The translations under genes were made by a program, and so were the position numbers. Below, piece by piece: positions 47,156 through 55,791 of a stretch of 64,000 nucleotides of DNA (position 1 is the stretch's first letter; each line of letters starts with the position of its first letter). Under the pieces are notes generated by a model that made no database searches, was not told where the DNA came from, and was given only the letters and a program-made list of their open reading frames with translations. The DNA lies in assembly GCA_011051655.1 (NCBI GenBank), contig DRKS01000045.1:1-64000 (forward strand), written 5' to 3'. The DNA comes from Sedimenticola sp. Lineage in GTDB: Bacteria; Pseudomonadota; Gammaproteobacteria; Chromatiales; Chromatiaceae.

Positions 47156-47415
47156 CGACCAAGCGAAAAATCGAAATCTACAGCGCGGGCTGCCCCGCCT
47201 GCCAGGATACTATCGACCTGGTCAACCGGATTGCCTGCCCCGCTTGTGAAATCAGGGTGCTCGACATGAACGACAAAAAGGTTTCACGGCGGGCCAAAAC
47301 CCTGGGCATTCACCGCGTGCCCGCGGTGGTGGTCGATGGCGTGCCCGCCGATTGCTGCGCAGTCTCCGCGCCGGATGAAAAAAGCCTCCGCGCGGCGGGG
47401 ATCGGGCAGGGATAA
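47152..47415 (+). CDS. Small thioredoxin/glutaredoxin-like CPAC protein
   Basis: An 87-residue protein with CPAC at 14-17, a second CPAC at 29-32 and a CC pair at 68-69, and a thioredoxin-like layout (IEIYSAGCPACQ ... HRVPAVVVDGVP). It starts 4 nt inside the upstream stop (ATGA) with GGAG 7 nt before, so it is translated with the MerC fusion. It probably carries or exchanges Hg(II) thiolates in the cytoplasm, or keeps the partner reduced. Exact role unknown. The frame is open far upstream, but only this start makes sense. Confidence 0.8.
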   Translation: MTTKRKIEIYSAGCPACQDTIDLVNRIACPACEIRVLDMNDKKVSRRAKTLGIHRVPAVVVDGVPADCCAVSAPDEKSLRAAGIGQG

Positions 47416-47457
47416 ACAAGGCCGGACCGCTACGGGCCCAGGGACGGGCCGGGAAAC

Positions 47458-47883
47458 TCAGCGGCGCTGATTCCGCTCGTCCGTTTCCTTTTGTTCCCTG
47501 CTTTCCCGGGTACGGCGCTCTTCGGATTCACAACGCTGCACGACCTTGTCCAGCACCTGGCTGCGCACCCGTTTCTGTTGCCATTCCGCCTGTTTGGCGC
47601 AGCAGTCGGTGTCGCTGGCCTGCACAATGGCCTCTTGCTCGCGGATCGCCAGTTCCAGCTTGGCGATGAAGGCCTGGTATTCCCGCAACTGAGCCGCGCT
47701 CATGCCGCTGCGCGCAGCCACATCGAATCGTTCGAGATATTCCTGGTGGTAACGCCGCAGCTCCTCCAGCCTGGCCTCCTGCTCCCGCATATTGCGCTGG
47801 GAATCGCCAAGCTGCCGGGCCGCCGTGCGTTCCCGGGACTCGGCCACACGCAGGACCGGTTTGAAGCGTTTTGATGGGGCCAT
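47458..47883 (-). CDS. fliJ: Flagellar export chaperone FliJ
   Basis: A 141-residue, almost wholly helical coiled-coil protein, rich in Glu, Arg and Gln (MAPSKRFKPVLRVAESRE start). It sits right after fliI, as FliJ does. FliJ resembles an ATPase gamma-type stalk that inserts into the FliI hexamer. GAGG lies 7 nt before the ATG. In Pseudomonas-type clusters fliK follows; here a convergent mercury-type operon lies there, so the flagellar run ends. Confidence 0.85.
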   Translation of the reverse strand: MAPSKRFKPVLRVAESRERTAARQLGDSQRNMREQEARLEELRRYHQEYLERFDVAARSGMSAAQLREYQAFIAKLELAIREQEAIVQASDTDCCAKQAEWQQKRVRSQVLDKVVQRCESEERRTRESREQKETDERNQRR

Positions 47884-47904
47884 GACTCTACCTCTCGGAA
47901 CAAT

Positions 47905-47922
47905 GGCGGACAGGCGTCCGCC
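47905..47922. repeat. Perfect hairpin between fliI and fliJ (REP-like)
   Basis: GGCGGAC-AGGC-GTCCGCC: 7-bp arms, 4-nt loop, in the 72-nt gap between fliI and fliJ. There is no T-tract, so it is unlikely to be a terminator. It resembles single REP-type palindromes common in gammaproteobacteria and may affect mRNA stability. Confidence 0.6.
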
Positions 47923-47955
47923 CTACTTGGTTATCTTCACTTGCCGGGGATTTCT

Positions 47956-49311
47956 TTAGTCCGGCGGTGGAAACAGGGACTTGAGGTCCGCCAGGCTCTG
48001 CTCCAGGGGCACGGGGCTGTGCATGTCCTGGCGCAGAAAATCCCGCAACGTGGGCATGGCCTCCACGGCGGCGTCGATACGCTCGTCCGTTCCCGCCTGG
48101 TAGGCCCCCACGCTGATCAGGTCCCGGTTCTGCTGATACACGGAATAGAGCTGTTTGAAGGCCGCCGCCGCCTGCTGCTGATTCCGGTCGATAATGTCAT
48201 TCATGGCCCTGCTGATGGAGGCCTCGATATCGATGGCCGGGTAGTGGCCGCTTTCGGCCAGTTGCCTGGAGAGCACGATGTGGCCGTCCAGGATGGCCCG
48301 GGCCGCGTCCGCAATGGGATCGTTCTGATCGTCCCCCTCCGTCAGAACCGTATAGAAGGCGGTAATGGAGCCCTTGCCGGTATCGCCGTTGCCGGCCCGC
48401 TCCACCAGTTGCGGCAGCTTGGCGAATACCGACGGGGGATAGCCCTTGGTGGCGGGTGGCTCATTGATGGCCAGCCCGATCTCGCGCTGGGCCTGGGCGA
48501 AGCGGGTGAGGGAGTCCATCAGCAACAGCACCTGCAGGCCCTGATCGCGGAAGTATTCGGCAATGCTGGTGGCCAGCATGGCGCCGTGCATGCGCCGCAG
48601 GGGGGCGTGGTCGGCGGGCACCGCCACCACCACGGCGCGGGCGAGCCCTTCCTCGCCCAGGTTGTTCTCCACGAACTCCTTGACCTCGCGGCCGCGCTCT
48701 CCGATCAGGCCGACGACGATGACGTCCGCATTGGTATAGCGGGTCATCATGCCCAGCAGGACCGATTTGCCCACCCCGGACCCGGCGAACAGGCCCAGGC
48801 GCTGGCCGCGTCCCACCGTCAGCAGGGCATTGATGGCGCGCACGCCCACATCCAGCGGCTCGCGGATGGGGCTGCGGGCCAGGGGGTTGAAGACCTCTCC
48901 CGAGAGGGTCCGGCGCCGGGTGGCGTGAATGGGACCCTTGCCGTCCAATGGCCGGCCTGCCCCGTCGATCACCCGCCCCAGCAGTTCTTCACCCACCATG
49001 GCCTCGCAGACGCGGCCGGTGGGCACCACCCGGGCGCCCTGCTCCAGCCCGCGGATGTCGCCGGTGGGCATCAGGTAGAGGCTTTCGCCCGAGAAACCGA
49101 CCACTTCGGATTCGATGATATCGCCGCCGCTGCTGATGACATCGCATTGGCCGCCGATGGCGGCGCGGCATCCCACCGCCTCCAGGGTGAGCCCCACCAT
49201 GCGGGTGAGGCGGCCTTCCAGCACCAGGCTGCGGGCGCTGCTGAGCCGCTGGATGTTCCGGCTCAGCCGCTCTTTCCAGATGGCGTTGCGGTCGGTCAGG
49301 GGGCGACTCAC
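47956..49311 (-). CDS. fliI: Flagellum-specific ATP synthase FliI (export ATPase)
   Basis: A 451-residue F1-beta-like ATPase of the flagellar type III export gate. Walker A is [16 protein letters not shown], Walker B lies in [20 protein letters not shown], and [20 protein letters not shown] is the family signature (the two quoted stretches are each within one conserved block). It starts at GTG 49311, overlapping the fliH stop by 4 nt (GTGA). Length matches E. coli FliI (457). Confidence 0.96.
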   Translation of the reverse strand: MSRPLTDRNAIWKERLSRNIQRLSSARSLVLEGRLTRMVGLTLEAVGCRAAIGGQCDVISSGGDIIESEVVGFSGESLYLMPTGDIRGLEQGARVVPTGRVCEAMVGEELLGRVIDGAGRPLDGKGPIHATRRRTLSGEVFNPLARSPIREPLDVGVRAINALLTVGRGQRLGLFAGSGVGKSVLLGMMTRYTNADVIVVGLIGERGREVKEFVENNLGEEGLARAVVVAVPADHAPLRRMHGAMLATSIAEYFRDQGLQVLLLMDSLTRFAQAQREIGLAINEPPATKGYPPSVFAKLPQLVERAGNGDTGKGSITAFYTVLTEGDDQNDPIADAARAILDGHIVLSRQLAESGHYPAIDIEASISRAMNDIIDRNQQQAAAAFKQLYSVYQQNRDLISVGAYQAGTDERIDAAVEAMPTLRDFLRQDMHSPVPLEQSLADLKSLFPPPD

Positions 49312-49997
49312 TGGCCCTCCCCGTCCCCGGCCGAATCCTCTCCGCCGCGTTCCCCGCCCAGCATGGGGACAATGAGGCTGCTGAGACGGGATTCCAGGGT
49401 GGCGTCCACCTGGGAGGTGTCGGTCAGCACCCGGCAGCCGCCCCGGGCCAGGACCGGGTCTTCGACGATCTTCCAGCCGAGTTCCGTCTCGGTGGTGGCG
49501 TAGACCTCGCGCACCAGTTCGGCATCCTCGGGATGCAGCACCAGGCGCACATTGCGCGAGGAGACCGGCAGTATGCCGATGGCCTCCCGCACCACCCCCA
49601 GGATCTGGCCGGGGTCCGTCTTGATCTCCCGCCGGACCAGTTGCTTTACAATGGCGATGGCCAGGGTCACCAATTCCTGCTCCACCTGGTCATCGAGCTG
49701 GTCGAAGGGCGTTTCCAGGGCCTGGAACAGGGCCTCCATGCCCTCCACGGTTTCCTGCAGCCGCTTGCGGCCTTCCGCCAGGGCCTCCTTGTGGCCAAAG
49801 CTGAAGCCCTCCTTCTTGCCCCGCTCAAAGCCTTCCTCGTAGGCCTGCTTCTGAATCTGCTCCAGTTGGGCGGCGGTCAGCAGGGATCCGGGGGGCTCCA
49901 GGGACAGGGGCCCGCCATGGCTGATGCCGGGGGGGGTCCACTGCTCCACCCCCTCCAGCTCTTCGCCGGGGATGACCTTAGATGAATTCTTCTCCAC
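49308..49997 (-). CDS. fliH: Flagellar assembly protein FliH
   Basis: About 229 residues. A disordered N-terminus is followed by a charged coiled coil ([20 protein letters not shown]) with the GxxxG-like repeats typical of FliH, then a C-terminal domain ([28 protein letters not shown]) related to the V/F-ATPase stalk. It holds FliI at the export gate. I chose GTG 49997, since GGGAGG is 5 nt upstream; an earlier start at 50027 would overlap fliG by 50 nt. Confidence 0.92.
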   Translation of the reverse strand: MEKNSSKVIPGEELEGVEQWTPPGISHGGPLSLEPPGSLLTAAQLEQIQKQAYEEGFERGKKEGFSFGHKEALAEGRKRLQETVEGMEALFQALETPFDQLDDQVEQELVTLAIAIVKQLVRREIKTDPGQILGVVREAIGILPVSSRNVRLVLHPEDAELVREVYATTETELGWKIVEDPVLARGGCRVLTDTSQVDATLESRLSSLIVPMLGGERGGEDSAGDGEGQ

Positions 49998-50991
49998 CCG
50001 AGCCTCCCAGCATGATTTCGCCCGCATCCGCCAGACGCCGCGTGACCGCTAGGATCTCCCGCTGCGCCGCCTCCACATCGCTCAACCGCGCCGGCGGCGC
50101 GGCCTCCAGGTCGTCGCGCAGCATCTCCGCCGCCCGCTTGGACATGTTCTTGAAGATCTTCTCCTTCAGGGCCTCCTCGGCGCCACGCAGGGCCAGCAAC
50201 AGTTGCTCCGAGGCGACCTCCCGCATCAGGGTCTGAATGCCGCGGTCGTCGATATCGATGAGATTCTCGAATACGAACATGTTGTCCTGGATCTGCTGGC
50301 TGAGATCCTGGTCGAGACTGCTGATCTGCTCGATGATTTTGCTTTCGACGGTGCCCTCCACCAGATTCAGGATGTTGGCGGCGGTTCTGACCCCGCCGAG
50401 AGAGGATGATTTGACGTTGTTGGCCCCGCTGAACTGGCTGTCCAGGATCTCATCCAGCTCCTGCAGGGCCGCCGGCTGAATCCCTTCCAGGGTGGCGATG
50501 CGCATGAGGATATCGGCGCGCACGTTTTCCGGGAATGCGGATATCACCTGGGCGGACTGGTCGGGGTCGAGAAACGAAAGCACGATGGCGATGATCTGGG
50601 GATGCTCCAGGCGGATGATTTCGGCGACGGCCTTGGGGTCCATCCACTTGAGCTGTTCCAGCCCCTTGCTGTTGCGACCCAGCAGGATGCGGTCGATGAC
50701 GCCGCCCGCCTTGTCCGCGCCCAGGGCATTGGTCAGAACGTTGCGGATGTAATTGTCCGAATCCAGGCCCAGTGACGTCTGGTCTTTCAGGGTGGTGACG
50801 AAGGAGTGCATCACCTGTTCCATCTGTTCCGTGGAGACATTGCTCAAGGTGGCCATGGACATGCCCACCTCCTGGACCTCCTTCGGCCCCATGTGCTTGA
50901 GGATCTCCGCCGCGTCCGTTTCCCCCAGGGCGAGCAGCAGGATCGCGGCCCGGTTCACCCCGGATAATTTTGAAATTTCATTATCCGGCAT
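49978..50991 (-). CDS. fliG: Flagellar motor switch protein FliG
   Basis: About 337 residues (E. coli 331). NRAAILLLALGETDAAEIL is the FliF-binding N-terminus, EHPQIIAIVLSFLDPDQSA the middle domain EHPQ motif, and EQLLLALRGAEEALKEKIF plus RAAEMLRDDLEA the C-terminal torque helix with its charged residues. The ATG at 50991 overlaps the fliF stop by 11 nt; an earlier in-frame start (51024) is less likely. Confidence 0.96.
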   Translation of the reverse strand: MPDNEISKLSGVNRAAILLLALGETDAAEILKHMGPKEVQEVGMSMATLSNVSTEQMEQVMHSFVTTLKDQTSLGLDSDNYIRNVLTNALGADKAGGVIDRILLGRNSKGLEQLKWMDPKAVAEIIRLEHPQIIAIVLSFLDPDQSAQVISAFPENVRADILMRIATLEGIQPAALQELDEILDSQFSGANNVKSSSLGGVRTAANILNLVEGTVESKIIEQISSLDQDLSQQIQDNMFVFENLIDIDDRGIQTLMREVASEQLLLALRGAEEALKEKIFKNMSKRAAEMLRDDLEAAPPARLSDVEAAQREILAVTRRLADAGEIMLGGSGGEEFI

Positions 50992-52627
50992 CTTCGGCCA
51001 CCCATTTTTTGACCACCTGCGCAACCCGTTTCGGGTCTTCCTTGATCATGCCCCGCGCCGCCTCCAGGGTTTCCTCATAGTTGGCGGGGCCCGGCAAACT
51101 CATCATCTGGTCCTGATCCCCCGCCCCTTCGGGGGCGCCGCCCTCAAGCGCGGGGACGCCCCCCGCCGTGACCACCTGGGGGGGCGGCATGGTCAGAAGG
51201 CGTTTCATGGTGGGCTTCAGCACCACGAAGATCAGCACCAGCACCAGCAGGACGCCTACCACCTTGCGCGCCAGGTCCCAGACCCAGGCCTTCTCCCAGA
51301 TGGGTTCCTCCGGCAGGGATGCCGGGGCCGGAGGCGCCTGGAAGGGGGCGTTGATCAGCTTTACGCTGTCGCCCCGGGCTTCATTGAAGCCGATGGCCTC
51401 CTTCACCAACTGGGTGATGCGCTCCAGCTCTTCGGGGGTGCGCTCCTTTCCCGCCTTGTTCTTGCCGCCCTTGCCCTGGGGCGGCGCATTGTCCACCACC
51501 ACCGCCACCGAGAGACGGCGCAGGCTGGTGGTGGGCATGCGGGTGTGGCTGATGGTCTTGTCCAGCTCATAATTGCGGGTCGCCTGCTTGCTGCTGTTCA
51601 GGGGCTCTGGGGGGACGGCGTTCCCCGCCTCGATCTGCCCCACCCGGGCCGGGGCCACGCCGCCGCCCGGAGGCTGGTTGCTCAGCGCGCCTGGGATGCC
51701 CTGAACGGCGCTCAGCCGGCTCTTCTCCTCATTGATCTGCTCACTGCGCAAGGCCGCGCCCTGGGGATTGAAGGTCTCCTCGGTCTTTTCGACCAGGGTG
51801 AAATCCACTTCCGCCGTCACCTGGGCGCGTACGCTGTCAGCCCCCAATATGGGGGTGAGGATATCCTCGATGCGATTCTTGTAGTGCTCCTCCAACTGCT
51901 TGGTGTAATCGAACTGGGAGGCGGTCAGCATCATCTCGCGGCTGCCATTCTGGCCGCTGAGCATATTGCCCCTTTGGTCCACTACCGTGACCTGGCCGGC
52001 CTCCAGCTCAGGCACGGCGGAAGAGACCATATGGACAATGGAGGCCACCTGCCCCTTGTCCAGCACCCGCCCCGGGTAGAGCTGCACCACCACCGAGGCG
52101 CTCGCCTTCTTGCGCTTGCGTACGAAGACAGACTGTTTGGGCGTCGCCAGGTGGACCCGGGCGGTCTGCACACTGGTAATGGTGCTGATGGTGCGGGCCA
52201 GTTCGCCCTCCAGGGCGCGCTGGTAGCGGGCGGCCTCCACCAAGCGGCTGGTGCCGAAGCCGGTCTCCTGCTGAAGCAGCTCGAACCCCATGCCGTTGCC
52301 GCGCGGCAAGCCCTGGCCGGCAAGCTTCAGCCGCGCCTGATGCAAATCGGCGGCGGGCACCATCACCGCCCCCGTGGCCTGGTCCACCTTGAACTCTATG
52401 CCGCCCTGCTGCAGCGCCGCCACCACCTCGGTGGCGTCCTTCTGGGTCAGGTTGCCATAGAGCAATGTGTAGTTCGGCGTCCAGGCCCAGAGCGCAATGA
52501 CCACACCCAGGGCAATGCTGGCCGCAAGGCTGATCATGACGGCCAGCTGACGTACGGCGGGATTGCTCATCAGCCCGCCAGGCGCGGCGGGCGCCAACTG
52601 GGCGGTTTCGGGATTTGCGGCTGCCAT
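50981..52627 (-). CDS. fliF: Flagellar MS-ring protein FliF
   Basis: A 548-residue membrane protein with two transmembrane helices: one near 28-48 (LAVMISLAASIALGVVIALW) and one near 445-465 (VVGVLLVLVLIFVVL). Between them lie the ring-building motifs (YTLLYGNLTQKDATEVV, then ARVHLATPKQSVFV). The last residues bind FliG. It forms the MS ring in the inner membrane and houses the export gate. It follows fliE after 111 AT-rich bases. Confidence 0.96.
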   Translation of the reverse strand: MAAANPETAQLAPAAPGGLMSNPAVRQLAVMISLAASIALGVVIALWAWTPNYTLLYGNLTQKDATEVVAALQQGGIEFKVDQATGAVMVPAADLHQARLKLAGQGLPRGNGMGFELLQQETGFGTSRLVEAARYQRALEGELARTISTITSVQTARVHLATPKQSVFVRKRKKASASVVVQLYPGRVLDKGQVASIVHMVSSAVPELEAGQVTVVDQRGNMLSGQNGSREMMLTASQFDYTKQLEEHYKNRIEDILTPILGADSVRAQVTAEVDFTLVEKTEETFNPQGAALRSEQINEEKSRLSAVQGIPGALSNQPPGGGVAPARVGQIEAGNAVPPEPLNSSKQATRNYELDKTISHTRMPTTSLRRLSVAVVVDNAPPQGKGGKNKAGKERTPEELERITQLVKEAIGFNEARGDSVKLINAPFQAPPAPASLPEEPIWEKAWVWDLARKVVGVLLVLVLIFVVLKPTMKRLLTMPPPQVVTAGGVPALEGGAPEGAGDQDQMMSLPGPANYEETLEAARGMIKEDPKRVAQVVKKWVAEDAG

Positions 52628-52738
52628 CTGTGCTCACACCTCTGTCACTAACGATTTAATGCTATTTCACGGATAAACGCTTCATCTAATTGATTAAAAA
52701 CAGTTTTTAACCGTCAACTTTCAACTGTAAACTCTCGT

Positions 52739-53056
52739 TCACATTGGCATGTTCATGACATCCTTATAGGCCTCGACCAGCTTGTTGCGGACCTGGACCA
52801 TGGCCTGAAAGGAGATGCTGGATTTCTGCACCGCGATCATCACCTCGGCCAGATCCACATCCTTTTCGCCCGTCTCGAAGGCCCGGGTGAGTTCGGCCGC
52901 CTTCTGCTGGGTCTCGTTGACGCCGTCGATGGACTGCTTGAGAAGATCACCGAAGCTGGTTGAGGGGCCCTGGCCAACCGGAACGGCCTCGCCCCTGGCC
53001 TGGGCCTCCAGCACCCGCATCTGGGTCAGAACCTGGTTGATATCTATAGTGCTCAT
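52739..53056 (-). CDS. fliE: Flagellar hook-basal body protein FliE
   Basis: A 105-residue protein. The C-terminal FliE signature is VMIAVQKSSISFQAMVQVRN, then KLVEAYKDVMNMPM. It joins the MS ring to the rod. It is the first gene of the fliEFGHIJ run and has a sigma-54-like promoter 41-56 nt upstream. Confidence 0.95.
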   Translation of the reverse strand: MSTIDINQVLTQMRVLEAQARGEAVPVGQGPSTSFGDLLKQSIDGVNETQQKAAELTRAFETGEKDVDLAEVMIAVQKSSISFQAMVQVRNKLVEAYKDVMNMPM

Positions 53057-53096
53057 TGCAGGATTACCTCGATTGGTCTGTCGCTTTCAAAGAACA

Positions 53097-53112
53097 AGCA
53101 GTTTTCACACCA
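53097..53112 (-). promoter_or_regulatory. Sigma-54 promoter candidate for fliE
   Basis: On the minus strand TGGTGTG-AAAA-CTGCT: the GG and GC dinucleotides are exactly 10 nt apart, and TGG plus TGCT match the -24/-12 consensus. Weak in the middle of the -24 box. It lies in the 58-nt gap between fleR and fliE, as expected for a FleR-activated unit. Confidence 0.6.
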
Positions 53113-53114
53113 AC

Positions 53115-54446
53115 TCAGCCCGGGATGGCGACCCCCGCCTCCCGCAGCCGCGCAATCTTGTAGCGCAGGGTGCGCTGGCTGATGCCCAGCCGCTCGGCCG
53201 CATCCTTGCGGCTGCCATTGCCGCTCTTCAATGCATCCAGGATCATCTGTTCCTCCACGGATTTCAGATCGTCCATCAGGCCGCCGCCGGCCGCCGCCGG
53301 CCCAGGCAGGCCCGCCCCCCCGGCCTCGATCTCGAAACAGAGATCACCGGGGAGAATCTCATTGCCGGAGCGCAGGATCAGGGCCCGTTGAATGATGTTT
53401 TCCAGCTCCCTGACGTTGCCCGGCCAGCCGTGGCTCAAAAGCCGCTGTTGGGCCGTCGGTGAAAGCTCCGGGGGTGTCTCCCCCGGCCGCAGATGCCTTT
53501 GGGCCAGAAAAGAGGCCAGCGGCAGAATATCCCGCTGGCGTTCCCGCAATGGCGGCAACGTCAGGGGGAATACGTTGAGGCGGTAAAACAGGTCTTCCCG
53601 GAAACGGCCGGCCGCCACCTCTTCCCGCAGATTACGGTTGGAGGTCGCCAGCACCCGCACATCCAGCTCGATGAGCTTGCGGCCGCCCAGGCGTTCAACC
53701 TCCCGCTCCTGCAGCACCCGCAGCAGCTTGGCCTGAAGGGCCAGGCTCATTTCCGAGATCTCATCCAGCAGCAGGGTGCCGCCCTGGGCCTGCTCGAACT
53801 TGCCCGGTGTTGATTGCCAGGCCCCGGTGAAGGCGCCCTTCTCATAGCCGAACAACACCGCCTCCAGCATGTTCTCCGGAATGGCGGCGCAGTTCAGGGC
53901 GACGAAGGGACCGTCGGCGCGGGGGGAAAGCCGGTGGATATAACGGGCGAAGACCTCCTTGCCCGTGCCGCTCTCGCCGCCGATCATCACCGTGGCCTCA
54001 CTCCGGGCCACCCGGCGGGCGAGTTCCAGGATCTCGCGGGTGCGCACATCCTCCGCCACCAGGAACTCCGCCGCGCCGTCCGGCGGCAGGATGGCGCCCC
54101 GGACCTTTTCCAGCAGCGCTTCCGCCTCGAACGGCTTGACCAGGTAATCCACCGCCCCGTCCCGCATCGCCGTCACCGCCTTGTCGATGCTGCCATAGGC
54201 CGTCATCAGCAACACCGGGATCGAGGGATAGCGGGATTTGATTTTTTGCAGCAACCGGTGGCCGTCCATGGGTCGCATCTGCACATCGCTCACCACCATG
54301 CCGATGGCGTGCCGCTCCAGCAGGTTCAATGCCGCCTGCCCCTCCCCGGCGGTGCGCACTTCATAACCCGCCATTTCCAGGGTGTCGCACAGGGTTTCAC
54401 ACAGGGTGGGGTCATCTTCTACAACAAGTACACTTGCCTGACTCAT
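53115..54446 (-). CDS. fleR: Sigma-54-dependent response regulator FleR
   Basis: A 443-residue NtrC-type activator. Receiver 1-120 (VVEDD, phospho-Asp in [12 protein letters not shown]), AAA+ domain with [15 protein letters not shown] and the sigma-54-contact GAFTGA in [10 protein letters not shown], then a Fis-type HTH ([20 protein letters not shown]). It lies directly after the kinase gene fleS with a 4-nt ATGA overlap, and just upstream of fliE. It should activate the middle flagellar genes with sigma-54. Confidence 0.93.
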   Translation of the reverse strand: MSQASVLVVEDDPTLCETLCDTLEMAGYEVRTAGEGQAALNLLERHAIGMVVSDVQMRPMDGHRLLQKIKSRYPSIPVLLMTAYGSIDKAVTAMRDGAVDYLVKPFEAEALLEKVRGAILPPDGAAEFLVAEDVRTREILELARRVARSEATVMIGGESGTGKEVFARYIHRLSPRADGPFVALNCAAIPENMLEAVLFGYEKGAFTGAWQSTPGKFEQAQGGTLLLDEISEMSLALQAKLLRVLQEREVERLGGRKLIELDVRVLATSNRNLREEVAAGRFREDLFYRLNVFPLTLPPLRERQRDILPLASFLAQRHLRPGETPPELSPTAQQRLLSHGWPGNVRELENIIQRALILRSGNEILPGDLCFEIEAGGAGLPGPAAAGGGLMDDLKSVEEQMILDALKSGNGSRKDAAERLGISQRTLRYKIARLREAGVAIPG

Positions 54447-55669
54447 GAAAGACTCCTCGAACAGACCTCGTCCACGCCGGTATCGCCGACAGCGACCGGC
54501 ACCGCCTCCTCACGGCCGGGCCCCCTGTAAAGGGGAAGACGCAATTGAAAACAGGCGCCGCCCAGGGGGGACGGCTTTATGCTTATGCTGCCCTCATGGG
54601 CCAATACCACAGACTGCACCACGGCCAGGCCCAGGCCGGTGCCGTCATTGGTGGTGGTGAAGAAGGGGTCGAAGACCCGCTCCTCCAGTTCTTCGGGTAT
54701 GCCGGGGCCGTTATCACAGAGCCGGATCTCCAGGCTCGCATCCGGGGCAATGCCCAGTATGATTTGCAGCCGGTCCCCCCCATGCTCCAGGGCATTGCCG
54801 GCCAGATTCAGCAGGGCGCCGAGCAGCGCGTCCTGGTTGCCGCGGACAAAAAAATGCCCCCCCGTCCGGTCAATCACCTCGAGACCGGCATTGCGGGCCT
54901 GCAGCAGGGGTTCGAGCATCTGGCCCAGGCCCTCCACCAGGGGACTGGCGGCGACGGGCCCGGCGCCGCCCTGGCCGCCGCGGGCAAAGGCCAGCATGTC
55001 CTTGATCTGCTGCTCCATGTGCCGAAGCCGCGCCCGCAAGCGCTCGCAAAACTGCCGGCGGCGGCCGGCGGAAAGATCGTCACGGGCCAGGTTCGAGGTA
55101 TCCAGCAGGGCGGAAGCCAGCGGCGTCCTGATCTGGTGCGCAAGCTGGGCGGCCATCCTGCCCAGGCTGCTCAAGCGCTCCCGCCGGTTGAGCCGCTGTT
55201 GCAGTTCCCGGGTTTCCGTGACATCCAGCAGCACCATGATACGCCCGGCCTCCGGCGCCAGGTCGCACTCGGAGAGTGTCACCAGACCGCCGTTGCGCAG
55301 CCGGAGCTCATCACCGCTGCGCTCCCCGGTAAAGGCCTCCTGGTAGATCCCGGCCCAGGGACGGCCCGGGGCAAGACCATGGAGCAGCCTGGCGGCGGCC
55401 GGGTTGAATTCATGCACGCGGCCGCCGCCGTCCAGGACCACGACGGCGGCGGGCAGAACATCGAGAAGATGGGACAGACGGTTGGCCAGGCGCTCCTTTT
55501 CGGCCAACTGGCGAAGACGGTCCGTGCGCGCCGCAGCCAGCTCCTCATTGAGATGGACAACCCGCTCCTGCAGCTTTTGGTAGGAGTCGGCAAGTTGCTC
55601 CGACACCTGATTGAAAACCACAAAGGCGTCTTCCAGCTGTTGTTGGCGGGCCAGGTTTTGTGAGGACAT
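54443..55669 (-). CDS. fleS: Flagellar sensor histidine kinase FleS
   Basis: About 408 residues, soluble. An N-terminal coiled coil (QVSEQLADSYQKLQERVV) leads into a PAS domain (about 70-160), then HisKA with H in QLAHQIRTPLAS, G1 DNGPGIPEE and G2 GTGLGLAVVQ. Family and location match FleS/FlrB, the kinase for FleR. I chose ATG 55669 with AAGGTG five bases upstream, over GTG 55675. A sigma-54-like promoter lies 55-70 nt upstream. Confidence 0.92.
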   Translation of the reverse strand: MSSQNLARQQQLEDAFVVFNQVSEQLADSYQKLQERVVHLNEELAAARTDRLRQLAEKERLANRLSHLLDVLPAAVVVLDGGGRVHEFNPAAARLLHGLAPGRPWAGIYQEAFTGERSGDELRLRNGGLVTLSECDLAPEAGRIMVLLDVTETRELQQRLNRRERLSSLGRMAAQLAHQIRTPLASALLDTSNLARDDLSAGRRRQFCERLRARLRHMEQQIKDMLAFARGGQGGAGPVAASPLVEGLGQMLEPLLQARNAGLEVIDRTGGHFFVRGNQDALLGALLNLAGNALEHGGDRLQIILGIAPDASLEIRLCDNGPGIPEELEERVFDPFFTTTNDGTGLGLAVVQSVVLAHEGSISIKPSPLGGACFQLRLPLYRGPGREEAVPVAVGDTGVDEVCSRSLS

Positions 55670-55723
55670 CGGCACCTTCGCTGTTACTCGACAAGGCCCT
55701 GAATGGACCCCTGCCCAAGTAAT

Positions 55724-55739
55724 AGCAATTTACATGCCG
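55724..55739 (-). promoter_or_regulatory. Sigma-54 promoter candidate for fleS-fleR
   Basis: On the minus strand CGGCATG-TAAA-TTGCT: a perfect -12 TTGCT, a -24 box with two changes, and GG-N10-GC spacing. It lies in the fleQ-fleS gap. In Pseudomonas fleSR is FleQ- and sigma-54-dependent, so position and type agree. Confidence 0.75.
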
Positions 55740-55791
55740 AAATATTATTAGCAGTTAATTCAAGGAGTTGCGCAGAAAGAAAAAACCGACG

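Noticed and set aside
50753-52651. A 632-codon plus-strand frame, and a similar 520-codon frame at 47941-49503
   Set aside because: Both are antisense to fliF/fliG and fliI. They have no start context or domains, only high-GC shadows.
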